Assembly (NCBI GenBank): GCA_963663975.2
Contig: CAXXRA010000003.1
Span: forward strand, 62,001 to 126,000
Direction: 5' to 3'
DNA: 64,000 nucleotides
From: JANQRX01 sp963663975
GTDB taxonomy: Bacteria > Pseudomonadota > Alphaproteobacteria > Rhizobiales > Kaistiaceae
Each line of letters starts with the position of its first letter. Position 1 is the stretch's first letter. The notes under the pieces are model-generated. The model was given only the letters and a program-made list of their open reading frames with translations, had not been told where the DNA came from and ran no database searches. Below, piece by piece: positions 53,080 through 62,265 of this stretch. The position numbers and the translations under genes are program-made.

Positions 53080-55252
53080 CTAACTTGGGTTTCCGCGGCG
53101 CAGATCGAGGTGGATGGTCACACCTGGATCGCCGAACCTGGCACGGTAAACCTGAAGATTCTCCATGATCCGCTGGACGTAATTTCGCGTCTCCGTGAAC
53201 GGGATCGACTCGATCCAGTTGACCACATCGACGTCCGGGCCGCGCGGGTCGCCGAAACGTTCGATCCAATCATCAACCCGGCTGGCGCCCGCATTGTAGG
53301 CGGCGAACGCCATGACGTAGGAACCGTCGAAGCGATCCATCATCTTGCCGAGATAGGTGGCGCCAAGGGTCGCGTTGTACCCGGGATCGGATGTCAGTCG
53401 TGATCTCGAATAGGCGATGCCGAGCCCCTTGGCGGTTTCCTTCGCCGTGCCCGGCATGAGTTGCATCAGGCCGCGCGCGCCGGCGCCGCTGACGGCTTGC
53501 TGATTGAACCTGCTTTCCTGCCGCGCAATGGCGTAGACGACGGGCTTCTCGACATTGCCGGTGTTGGCGTCGTCGGGAATCGCTGATGTGGTGAAGGCGA
53601 GGTCGTCGACCGCCAGGCCGCGGACCGAGGCGACGATGCCGACCTGCAAGCCAAACTGATGCAACCCCGGCACCCTCCGCCAGCTCCGACACAAGCCGCA
53701 CTTCCGCCGGATCGTCGAGTTCGCCCGCCAGTCGCCTGAAAAAGACGCCGGTGCGGTCGGCATAGTTGGCCTCGATCAGATGGCGGATGACCTGGACGAA
53801 GCGCCGGCCGTCAAACCGTTTCCGCGTTTCGGGGGTCGGAGCGGTGGCGGCCGACAAAGGCAACACGGTTGCGTTCACCTCGCTCAGCGCGAGCTGGCCG
53901 TAGAAGGTGGCCGGATACGCCGCCGCGCGGCCGAAATGGTCGGCCGCCGCGTCCTGATTTCCGGCTGCACGGTTGGCGCGGCCAAGCCAGTACCGGGCTC
54001 GCGACAGGCTGAGCGGCCGACTGGCGATTTCCACGATCTGGGCAAAGTGCGGAATCGCGGCTTCGGCATCGTCGAGGTATTCGAGCGCAAACCAGCCGGC
54101 GTGAAACTCGGCCTCGGCCCGTTTCGAGCTGGACTGTGCGGAGTGCCCGGCGGCGACCCGATAGGCGCCGGCGGCATCGCCGTCTTCGCTCAGCGAGCGC
54201 GATATGAGGCGCCGCTCGACCCACCACGCATCGGGGTCGCCAAGCGCCGACTGGTTCCGCGGCGCTGTGGCCAACAGACCGGCCGCCTCGTCGACCTTGC
54301 CCGCCCGGCGCAGCCATTGGATGCGCGCGTACAGGTAAAGCGGATCGGCCTTGGCCGCCGCCGGGAGCGCGGACAGCAGTCGGCCGGCTTTTGATTGACG
54401 CTTGATCACGGCGACCACCGCCGCGGCCAGGTCACGCTGGGCCTTGTCGAGTTCCTGGGCGACACGCAAGCCGGCGGCAGCTTGCTCGTCGTACAAGAGG
54501 CGATCCATCCGCGCCTTGTGGTCCTGTGCCGAAAGAAGGTCGGCAAACGAGGCGAGGAGTTTTTTTTCGGTCGATTTGTCCAAATTGTCGTCGCGCCACA
54601 TGTCACGGACCAGCGCTTTTGCCTCGGCCTCGCGCCCGGATGCCCGCAAGGCTCGGCCGACCACCAGCGCGGCAGCGTCGGTCTCTGGTGTCTGACCGTC
54701 CAAAGCGGCCAGGAATTCCTCGTCCGACCGCTTCTCCCGAGTCAGGGCCTGTTCGAGGCGGAGGCGAACAAGGGCGGTGCCCGGCCAGTCCTGGAACCTC
54801 GGAGCGATCTCGATAATTCGTTCGGAAGGCACTTTGTCGTCGCCGCTGGTGATGATCAGCCAGTTGACCAGATCGGCACTGACTCGGTCGCTCAGGGCGT
54901 AGGCGGCGATCGTGGCTCCGGCCGGATCGCCCTTCCGGATAAGTTCGACGGCGAGCTCGAACCCGACCGAATCGAGCGGGTCGCCGACCTCGCCATCCGC
55001 CTTAGCGACTTCAGAGTCGTCGTCGGGTCCATCGCCCGCGGCGTCTTGATCTCCGATCAGGGCGCCGATCGGGTCGGACGGGCGCCGCGGATTCGGCCGT
55101 GGGACCGGCACGGTCTGGGAGACCACGATTTGTCGCTCGACCGCGGTTTCATTGGCCTCGGGCGCGCCGGTGAGGGCCGCTGCCGGTGTTGATGTCGTGA
55201 CAAGGAATCCCGCCAGCAGGTATCGCAACCGCCGGCCTGTCGGTATCGTCAT
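53080..55252 (-). pseudogene. Soluble lytic murein transglycosylase, frameshifted in a G-run
   Basis: Periplasmic enzyme that cleaves peptidoglycan glycan strands. Signal peptide MTIPTGRRLRYLLAGFLVTT. About 530 residues of helical superhelix (SLT U/L-domain like) precede the catalytic domain IARQESRFNQQAVSGAGARG.LMQLMPGTAKETA with catalytic Glu and ..FAAYNAGASRV. The frame breaks at 53665-53668 (four C on the plus strand): one base less would join LAEGAG to LHQFGLQVG. Either a real knock-out or a homopolymer sequencing error. Confidence 0.85.
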
Positions 55253-55288
55253 GGCTGACCGTGATCCCTCGTTCACTCCGGCCCATCT

Positions 55289-55450
55289 AGAGCGTTTTCA
55301 ACCAACTCTGAGCCGTTCTGACGGGCTATTTTGCACCCATTCCTGTGTAAAGCCCCTCGACCGTATCCAGATACGCTCCTCGGACCTTCACTTGATCTTG
55401 TCACAAAATCGCTCCGTCAGAATGGCTCAGAGTTGGTTGAAAGCGCTCTA
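55289..55450 (-). repeat. Palindromic intergenic repeat, copy R5
   Basis: 162 bp, short form, CTAG at both outer ends. Lies between the divergent transglycosylase and dapA genes, in their promoter region rather than after a stop codon. Confidence 0.88.
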
Positions 55451-55575
55451 GTTTGACACAGTGAACCAAGCCTTGACGAGTGCGCACCGGTTCTTGCCCG
55501 CCCGAACCGCCGGGACTAAGGTTGGTTGCAATCCGCCCGTCCACCTCGGCCGGCACCGAATTCGGAAAAGCTGAC

Positions 55576-56451
55576 ATGTTCAAGGGTTCCCTGACGGCGC
55601 TCGTAACCCCGATGAGGGAAGGGGTCATCGACGAGGACGCGTTCCGCGCTTTCATCGATTGGCAAATCGAGGAGGGTACCCATGGGCTGGTCCCGGTCGG
55701 CACAACCGGCGAAAGCCCGACCCTCAGCCATGACGAGCACAAGCGCGTGGTGGAAATTTGCGTGGATGCCGCCGATGGCCGTGTGCCCGTGGTGGCCGGG
55801 GCCGGCTCCAACAACACCGCCGAAGCGGTCGAGCTTGCCCGGCACGCCGAGCGCATCGGCGCCCAGGGCGTCCTTGTGGTGACACCCTATTACAACAAGC
55901 CGAGTCAGGAGGGCCTCTACCGGCACTACAAGGCGATCAATGACGCGATCACCATCCCGATCATCATCTACAACATTCCGCCGCGCTCGGTGATCGACAT
56001 GTCGGTCGAAACAATGGCGCGCCTGTTTGAACTGCCCAATATCGCCGGGGTCAAGGATGCGACGGCAAAGCTGGATCGCGTCACCAACCAGCGGCTGGCC
56101 ATGGGACCGACGTTCAATCAACTGTCGGGCGAAGACGGGACCGCGTTGGCGTTCATGGCTCACGGCGGACATGGCTGCATATCGGTTTCGTCCAATGTTG
56201 CGCCCAAGCAGGTATCGGACTTTCAGGACGCGTGCCTGGCGGGAGACTATTCGACCGCGCTGGACCGTCATGACCGTCTCATGCCGCTGCACCGGGCGCT
56301 CTTTGTCGAGCCGAGTCCGGCCGGGGCCAAATACGCTTTGTCCGTGCTTGGCAGGATGAGTGATGAGTTGCGGCTGCCGCTGGTCGGGCTCTCCGACCCG
56401 GCCAAGACCGAAATCCGCAAGGCCATGGTACACGCCGGCCTGATCAATTAG
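55576..56451 (+). CDS. dapA: 4-hydroxy-tetrahydrodipicolinate synthase
   Basis: 291-aa class I aldolase-type enzyme condensing pyruvate with aspartate semialdehyde in lysine/diaminopimelate synthesis. GTTGESPTL (substrate-binding Thr-Thr), VVTPYYNKPSQEGLYRHY (catalytic Tyr) and PNIAGVKDATAKLDR (Schiff-base Lys) are all present. Start at MFKGSLTALVTPM. Stop TAG is shared with repeat R6. Confidence 0.96.
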   Translation: MFKGSLTALVTPMREGVIDEDAFRAFIDWQIEEGTHGLVPVGTTGESPTLSHDEHKRVVEICVDAADGRVPVVAGAGSNNTAEAVELARHAERIGAQGVLVVTPYYNKPSQEGLYRHYKAINDAITIPIIIYNIPPRSVIDMSVETMARLFELPNIAGVKDATAKLDRVTNQRLAMGPTFNQLSGEDGTALAFMAHGGHGCISVSSNVAPKQVSDFQDACLAGDYSTALDRHDRLMPLHRALFVEPSPAGAKYALSVLGRMSDELRLPLVGLSDPAKTEIRKAMVHAGLIN

Positions 56452-56612
56452 AGCCCTTTCAACCAACTCTGAGCCATTCTGACGGAGCGATTTTGTGACA
56501 AGATCAAGTCAAGGCTCGAGGAGCGAATCCGGATACGGTCGAGGGATTTGGCGCGGGAATTGGTCCAAAATCGCTCCGTCAGAATGGCTCAGAGTTGGTT
56601 GAAAGGGCTCTA
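56450..56612 (+). repeat. Palindromic intergenic repeat, copy R6
   Basis: About 162 bp, short form, with a perfect 46-base terminal inverted repeat (begins AGAGCCCTTTCAACCAACTC). It fills the whole dapA-smpB gap: its left end completes the dapA TAG stop and its right-end GAAAGGG is the only ribosome-binding-like sequence before smpB. Confidence 0.92.
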
Positions 56613-56618
56613 GCCACG

Positions 56619-57095
56619 ATGGCCTCCCGCAAAGACCGATCGGCCAGCCCACCGGCGGTGGTCAACCGCCGCGCGCGCCGCAATTACGAAATCGGCCAGA
56701 CCTTTGAGGCCGGCATCGCCCTGCAGGGGACCGAGGTGAAATCGCTGCGCGGTGGGAGGTCCAACATCACCGATGCCTACGCCGGCGTTCAAGGCGGCGA
56801 GTTGTGGCTGTTCAACGCCTACATCCCGGAATATCTGCAGGCCAACCGGTTCAACCACGAAACCCGACGGCCGCGGAAGCTGCTGTTGCATCGAAAGGAG
56901 ATTTCGCGTCTGGCGGGCGCCGTGGAACGCGACGGCATGACACTGGTGCCGTTGAAGATCTATTTCAACGACCGCGGCCGAGCGAAGGTCGAACTGGCCA
57001 TGGCGCGCGGCAGGAAGCTGCATGACAAACGGGAAGCCGAGAAGAGACGGAGTTGGGACCGGGAAAAAGCCCGACTGATGCGCGAGAAAGGGTAG
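56619..57095 (+). CDS. smpB: SsrA-binding protein SmpB
   Basis: 158-aa tmRNA partner for ribosome rescue. Core RRARRNYEIGQTFEAGIALQ, GTEVKSLRGGRSNITDAY, RKLLLHRKEISRL, LKIYFNDRGRAKVELAMARG and basic tail KRRSWDREKARLMREKG. Start ATG 56619, 7 bases after R6. Placement after dapA is common in Rhizobiales. Confidence 0.96.
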   Translation: MASRKDRSASPPAVVNRRARRNYEIGQTFEAGIALQGTEVKSLRGGRSNITDAYAGVQGGELWLFNAYIPEYLQANRFNHETRRPRKLLLHRKEISRLAGAVERDGMTLVPLKIYFNDRGRAKVELAMARGRKLHDKREAEKRRSWDREKARLMREKG

Positions 57096-57107
57096 CGGAC
57101 GCAGTCT

Positions 57108-57777
57108 TCAGCCGGCGAGGCGGCTCCGGATGGCGGCGAACACGGCTCGGAACATGTCCTCGGTAAGGACACCGGTGTTGGTGTTGTAGCGTGAGCAATG
57201 GTAGCTGTCGAAGAGGCTGACACCGGCGCCGGCGAGATGAACGGCGCCGTGGCCGAAGGGCATCGATTTGGCCGTGTCGACGCCAAGCGCGGCGACGACG
57301 CTGTCGTGGGCAATGCGGCCCAGCGCCAGCAGAACCGACAGCTTGGGCATCGAGGCCATGGTGGCCTGGAGGAACTGCCGGCAGGTTCGGATCTCCGCTG
57401 CGGTCGGCCGGTTCTTGGGCGGCACGCAGCGGACCGCGTTTGTGACCGCGGCGTTGACAAGTCTGAGGCCGTCATCCGGCCGGGCATCGAACGCGCCGGA
57501 GGCGAAGCCGAATTCGAGCATCGTGCGGTAGAGCAGTTGGCCGGCTGTATCGCCGGTAAACGGGCGGCCAGTGCGGTTTGCTCCGCGTCCGAATGTGGGC
57601 ACCGGTGCGTTGCAAACCCGGGGCAAGGCCGACGACCAGCAATTCGGCCGATTTTGGTCCGAATGTGGGCACCGGTGCGTTGAACCACGAAGGCTCCGAG
57701 GATCGCCAGATCCGGCGAAATTCAACCAGGCGCGGGCATAGACTGCAATCCCGATGGGGAACCGTTGTGTCCGTCAT
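57108..57777 (-). pseudogene. Family 5-type uracil-DNA glycosylase, disrupted by a 25-bp internal duplication
   Basis: N-terminal part CSLCPRLVEFRRIW...NAPVPTFGPKSAELLVVGLAPGL (Fe-S cysteines and active-site strand) lies in one frame; the rest GANRTGRPFTGDTAGQLLYRTM...YHCSRYNTNTG lies in another. Between them 25 bases (57588-57612) copy a segment found 70 bp away (57658-57682). Without the copy the frame reads ...APGLQGANRTGRPF, the family sequence. Start ATG 57777 (MTDTTVPHRDC). Confidence 0.8.
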
Positions 57778-57796
57778 GGCGCGGTGAGGCCGGCCT

Positions 57797-57926
57797 TGAT
57801 ACGGTCGAGGAGCTTGGCGCAGAAATTGGCGCAAAATCGGCCGTCCCTTCTGTTTTGCGATTGGCGGGCAGCCAACGCTCGCCGATCGCAAAACAGAATT
57901 GACACAGAGTTGGTCGAAAGGGCTCT
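57797..57926 (+). repeat. Palindromic intergenic repeat, copy R7 (left end missing)
   Basis: About 130 bp of the family: GATACGGTCGAGGAGCTTGG, GGCGCAAAATCGGCCGTCCC, and the right terminus ending GGTCGAAAGGGCTCT. Its end supplies AG of the NYN-gene TAG stop (57925-57927). Confidence 0.8.
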
Positions 57927-58539
57927 AGAACTCGTCATCGTTCTCGAAGTCGTCCTCGAAGCCACTGCCCTGGTTGCGCTCCTGCGGTCGCTGGGGGCGA
58001 TCGGGGCGATCGGCCGGATCGCGCCCTACCTTCTGCTGAAGACTTGCAAGATCGATGAAATGGTCGGCCTGGCGACGCAGTTCGTCGGCGATCATGGGCG
58101 GTTGGCTCAGCAACGTGGAGACGACACTGACCTTGCGGCCTTTTCGCTGGACCGCCTCGACCACGGAACGAAAATCTCCATCGCCCGAGAACAGGACGAA
58201 ATGGTCGATGCTGTCCGCCATTTCCATGACGTTGACGGCCAGTTCGATATCCATGTTGCCCTTGATCTTTCGCCGGCCTGACGGATCAACAAACTCCTTG
58301 GTGGGCTTGGTCACAACTGTATAACCATTGTAATCAAGCCAATCTATCAAGGGTCGAATCGACGAGTACTCTTGCTCTTCTGCCAATGCGGTATAATAAT
58401 AGGCTCGAAGCAGATAGGATTCTTTTTTGAATTCTTCCAGAAGCTTCTTGTAATCTATATCGAAGCTCAGAGCCTTCGCGGTCGCGTACAGATTCGCACC
58501 GTCTATGAACAGCGCGATTTTTTCGCGGGGGTCAAACAT
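57925..58539 (-). CDS. NYN-domain (LabA/DUF88-like) RNase
   Basis: 204-aa PIN-like nuclease. Acidic active-site residues in IALFIDGANLYATAK, GNMDIELAVNVMEMA and FVLFSGDGDFRSVVEAVQRKG. C-terminal 30 residues are acidic and Pro/Gln-rich. The family acts on RNA and is often fused or linked to RNA regulation; its target here is unknown. Divergent from rpoZ. Confidence 0.88.
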   Translation of the reverse strand: MFDPREKIALFIDGANLYATAKALSFDIDYKKLLEEFKKESYLLRAYYYTALAEEQEYSSIRPLIDWLDYNGYTVVTKPTKEFVDPSGRRKIKGNMDIELAVNVMEMADSIDHFVLFSGDGDFRSVVEAVQRKGRKVSVVSTLLSQPPMIADELRRQADHFIDLASLQQKVGRDPADRPDRPQRPQERNQGSGFEDDFENDDEF

Positions 58540-58838
58540 GGTGTTTCCGTTGCTGGGTTTGCGGTTTCTAAAAAGAGCCTCGCAGTGAGGCTGATGCGCT
58601 AATGTTTTTCGCCTCGGCCCGCCCTCGGATCGACAGAGCGTGGGACAAGTCGAGGCTGCTGTATCGGTCGAACGATGGCGGCTAATCGGCGCCTATGGTC
58701 AACATTATGACATATAATGCACCATCTACGTTGATCCAGATTACAAGACCGGTGAGGGCATGGCGGCCGAATCTGCGGTTGCCAATCCGATCGTTCACCC
58801 CTATATCCGGCGCAACTTCCTAAAATGGAGACTTGCAG
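58540..58838. other. Divergent promoter region of the NYN gene and rpoZ
   Basis: About 300 bases, AT-rich in the middle (GACATATAATGCACC near 58708-58722 contains TATAAT, a possible -10). No gene. Confidence 0.45.
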
Positions 58839-59222
58839 ATGGCGCGCGTCACCGTCGAAGACTGCGTAGACAAGGTCGAGAACCGGTTCGAACTGGTGCT
58901 TTTGGCGAGCCATCGCTCCCGCATGGTGGCCAGCGGCGCGCCGATCACCGTGGAACGCGACAACGACAAGAACCCGGTCGTGGCGCTGCGCGAAATCGCC
59001 GACGAGATGGTGGCGCCGGAGGATCTCAAGGAAGACCTGATTCACTCGCTGCAGAAATACGTCGAAGTCGACGAGCCCGAGACCGAAACAGCGCCGCCGA
59101 TCACCACCTCGGAACCGAGCGGTCCGGCGGGCGAGGAAGCCACTTACGACAGGATGTCGGAAGAAGAGCTTCTCCGCGGGCTGGAAAATATGGTTCCGCC
59201 GGACAAAACCGACGATTTCTGA
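58839..59222 (+). CDS. rpoZ: RNA polymerase omega subunit
   Basis: 127 aa. MARVTVEDCVDKVENRFELVLLASHR and NPVVALREIADE are the omega core; an acidic C-terminal extension of 60 residues is typical of alphaproteobacteria. GGAG ribosome-binding site 9 bases before the ATG. Followed by rsh, the standard arrangement. Confidence 0.95.
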   Translation: MARVTVEDCVDKVENRFELVLLASHRSRMVASGAPITVERDNDKNPVVALREIADEMVAPEDLKEDLIHSLQKYVEVDEPETETAPPITTSEPSGPAGEEATYDRMSEEELLRGLENMVPPDKTDDF

Positions 59223-59323
59223 CCCTCGCACGTCGGTTAAATGTCGCGCAATACACTTAATTTGGCCCGTGTGGCCGTGTGTCCGCAATGCGCGGGGCAC
59301 GGAACGGTTGGGTGTGCAACGCC

Positions 59324-61570
59324 ATGATGCGCCAGTACGAATTGGTTGAGCGGGTCACGCGGTACAATCCCAACGCCGACGAGACGCTGCTCAACAAGGC
59401 ATATGTCTATGCCATGCAGAGGCATGGCACGCAGCAGCGTGCCAACGGCGATCCCTACTTTTCGCATCCGCTGGAAGTCGCCGGCATCCTGACCGACCTC
59501 AAGCTCGACGATGCGACCATCGCGGTGGCGCTTCTCCACGACACCATCGAAGACACCGACGCGACGCGCGACGAAATCGACGAGATGTTCGGCGAGGACA
59601 TCGGCAAATTGGTCGAAGGACTGACCAAGATCCGAAAACTGGATCTGGTGTCGCGGCGCGCCACGCAGGCCGAGAATCTCCGCAAGCTGCTGCTGGCGAT
59701 CTCGTCGGACGTGCGGGTTTTGCTCGTCAAGCTGGCCGATCGGCTCCACAACATGCGCACGCTCGAGCACATGGCGGCGGAGGCGCGCAGCCGAATCGCC
59801 GAGGAGACGCTGGAGATCTATGCCCCGCTGGCTGGCCGCATGGGCATGCATGACATGCGCGAGGAGCTGGAGGAGCTCGCCTTCAGGACGGTCAATCCCG
59901 AGGCTTATGAGACAATCACCCAGCGGCTCAACGAGGTCCGGGAACGCGATCAGGCGCTGATTGCGCAGATCGAGCAGGAGTTGACCGAGCGATTGAGTCG
60001 CGCCGGAATTGAGGCCACCGTCAGCGGGCGGTCGAAGCAGCCCTATTCGATCTTCCGGAAGATGGAAAGAAAGACCATCAGCTTCGAGCAGTTGTCCGAC
60101 ATCATCGGATTCCGGGTGATCGTCGGCGGCCTCGCCGAATGTTATTCCGCGGTCGGCGTAGTGCATACCGCCTGGCGGGCCGTGCCGGGGCGTTTCAAGG
60201 ACTACATCTCGACACCCAAGCAGAACGAATATCAGTCCATTCACACGACCGTGGTGGGGCCAGGAAGCCAACGGGTCGAATTGCAGGTTCGGACCGCGGA
60301 GATGCACGGCGTTGCCGAATACGGGATCGCGGCGCACGCGCTCTACAAGGACGGTGTCATCGCCGATGCACGGCCCACAAACGGTCCGCGCGTCGGCAAA
60401 CAGTCGGGCTCCGCGGCGGAAATCCAGGCTTATGAGTGGCTACGCCGTACCATTGCCATGCTCGCCGAAGGCGATACGCCGGAGGAGTTCCTCGAACACA
60501 CCAAACTGGAACTGTTTCACGATCAGGTTTTCTGCTTCACACCCAAGGGCCGCCTCATCGCGCTGCCGCGGGGTGCCACGCCGATCGATTTTGCCTACGC
60601 CGTTCACACCGATGTGGGCAACACCTGCGTCGGCGCCAAGATCAACGGGCGCGGCATGCCGCTGATCACCGAACTCCACAATGGCGACGAAGTCGAGATC
60701 ATCACCGCAGAAGGCCATGTACCCTCGACCGCCTGGGAGCCCATGGTGGTGACCGGGAAGGCGCGTTCGGCCATCCGCCGTGCCACCCGCGCCGCGGTGA
60801 GGAAACAGTATGCCGGGCTTGGCCGGCGAATCCTGGAACGCGCGTTTGCCCAAAGCGGTACGCCATGCTCCGAGGCAAACCTTGAAGCGGCGCTGCCGAG
60901 GCTGTCGCAATCGAATGTCGAGGACATGTTGGCCGCGGTCGGCCGCGGTGAAATACCGGGCAAGAATGTGCTGAAGGCAGTTGATCCGGAGGCCCTTGGT
61001 GGCGCCGGCAAGGGTCGGCAGGGCCGGGGAGAGGAAGGCTGGTTCGGTCTCAAGCGTGGATCGGGGCTCAAATTCCGGATACCGGGCCTGGGCCGCCGCG
61101 CACCGATCCCGAAGAGGCAAAGCGGTCCGGCCATTCCGATCCGCGGCATTGAGGACGAAGCCGTCAAATTCGCCGAGGGCGGTGCCCTTCCGGGCGAGCG
61201 CATCGTGGGAATCATGACCAGGGGTGAGGGCATCACCGTCTACCCGATCCAGTCTCCGGCCTTGAAACAGTTCGACGACGAGCCCGAGCGCTGGCTCGAC
61301 ATCCGGTGGGACGTGGAGGAACGGCATCGCCGCTTCAAGGCTCGCATCGAGGTGACGGCCACCAACGAGCCCGGCACCCTGGCCCAGATCGCGCAGGCGG
61401 CAGGCAACAATGACGGGAATATCTCCAACATCAGCATTACCCGATCCCAGCCCGATTTCGCGGTGATGCTGATCGATATCGAGGTTTTCGACGCCAAGCA
61501 TTTGAGCCGGCTTATTTTACAGTTGCGCGCCCAACCCGTGGTCAGCGACGTCAGCCGCGTCCTGGCTTGA
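59324..61570 (+). CDS. Bifunctional (p)ppGpp synthetase/hydrolase (RSH)
   Basis: 748-aa stringent-response enzyme. HD hydrolase domain: SHPLEV (His48) and LLHDTIEDT (His72, Asp73); synthetase domain with DIIGFRVIV and NEYQSIHTTVVGP; TGS domain (VFCFTPKGRLIALPRGATPIDFAYAVH); ZFD region; C-terminal ACT domain (IEVTATNEPGTLAQIAQAAGNN). Both catalytic centres look intact, as expected for the only RSH of an alphaproteobacterium. Start at MMRQYELVERV; the frame is open 45 bases further upstream. Confidence 0.95.
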   Translation: MMRQYELVERVTRYNPNADETLLNKAYVYAMQRHGTQQRANGDPYFSHPLEVAGILTDLKLDDATIAVALLHDTIEDTDATRDEIDEMFGEDIGKLVEGLTKIRKLDLVSRRATQAENLRKLLLAISSDVRVLLVKLADRLHNMRTLEHMAAEARSRIAEETLEIYAPLAGRMGMHDMREELEELAFRTVNPEAYETITQRLNEVRERDQALIAQIEQELTERLSRAGIEATVSGRSKQPYSIFRKMERKTISFEQLSDIIGFRVIVGGLAECYSAVGVVHTAWRAVPGRFKDYISTPKQNEYQSIHTTVVGPGSQRVELQVRTAEMHGVAEYGIAAHALYKDGVIADARPTNGPRVGKQSGSAAEIQAYEWLRRTIAMLAEGDTPEEFLEHTKLELFHDQVFCFTPKGRLIALPRGATPIDFAYAVHTDVGNTCVGAKINGRGMPLITELHNGDEVEIITAEGHVPSTAWEPMVVTGKARSAIRRATRAAVRKQYAGLGRRILERAFAQSGTPCSEANLEAALPRLSQSNVEDMLAAVGRGEIPGKNVLKAVDPEALGGAGKGRQGRGEEGWFGLKRGSGLKFRIPGLGRRAPIPKRQSGPAIPIRGIEDEAVKFAEGGALPGERIVGIMTRGEGITVYPIQSPALKQFDDEPERWLDIRWDVEERHRRFKARIEVTATNEPGTLAQIAQAAGNNDGNISNISITRSQPDFAVMLIDIEVFDAKHLSRLILQLRAQPVVSDVSRVLA

Positions 61571-61683
61571 TGGAATGGTTTGGATGATCTGCAGACAAGC
61601 GCGGCTCGCACCGCCAGCCATGCCCGCGCGCGCCTGGTCGCAAAAGGCCATGGCGGCCTGAAAACGAGGTTTCCGGCACCGTC

Positions 61684-62265
61684 ATGTTGTTCCGACGCCG
61701 CACCGAACCGGGCCTGTTGGCCCGTGTCCGTGTTGCACTGTGGCCACGCAGGAGCTGGCTGCGATCGTTCAGATATTACGCCAAGCGCGTCATGCGGCTC
61801 TCCGGAACCCCGCATGCCATCGCTGCCGGGGTCGCGGCCGGCGTGTTCGCTTCATTCACGCCGTTCATCGGCCTCCACTTCATCCTGGGGTTCTTTATCG
61901 CATTCCTCGTCGGCGGCAATTTGATCGCTGCCGCGTTTGGCACCGCCTTCGGCAATCCGTTGACCTTTCCGTTCATATGGGCGGCGACCCATCGTGTCGG
62001 CAGCCTGGTGCTGGGCCGCCACGGCGCCGGCGGAGCGGCGATCGATGTCCCGGCCGATTGGGCCGAGCGATCGTTCGATGCGTTGGCGCCGATTATCGGG
62101 CCGATGGTGGTGGGGTCGGTGCCATTGGGTGTTCCTGCGGCGTTGGCGTTCTATATTGGCGTGCTGTATTCGGTGCGCGGATTCCAAAAGATGAGGCGCG
62201 AGCGTCTGGCCAAACGCCCTCTGCCGGATCGGAAGGTCGGGCCAGGTGGGAACGGAGAACCATGA
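61684..62265 (+). CDS. DUF2062 membrane protein
   Basis: 193 aa with hydrophobic segments AIAAGVAAGVFASFTPFIGL, HFILGFFIAFLVGGNLIAA and PMVVGSVPLGVPAALAFYIGV. The G-V-F-x-x-FTPF-x-G-x-H motif defines DUF2062. Overlaps the pdxJ start (ATGA). Function unknown; often found beside rsh/pdxJ in Rhizobiales. Confidence 0.88.
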   Translation: MLFRRRTEPGLLARVRVALWPRRSWLRSFRYYAKRVMRLSGTPHAIAAGVAAGVFASFTPFIGLHFILGFFIAFLVGGNLIAAAFGTAFGNPLTFPFIWAATHRVGSLVLGRHGAGGAAIDVPADWAERSFDALAPIIGPMVVGSVPLGVPAALAFYIGVLYSVRGFQKMRRERLAKRPLPDRKVGPGGNGEP

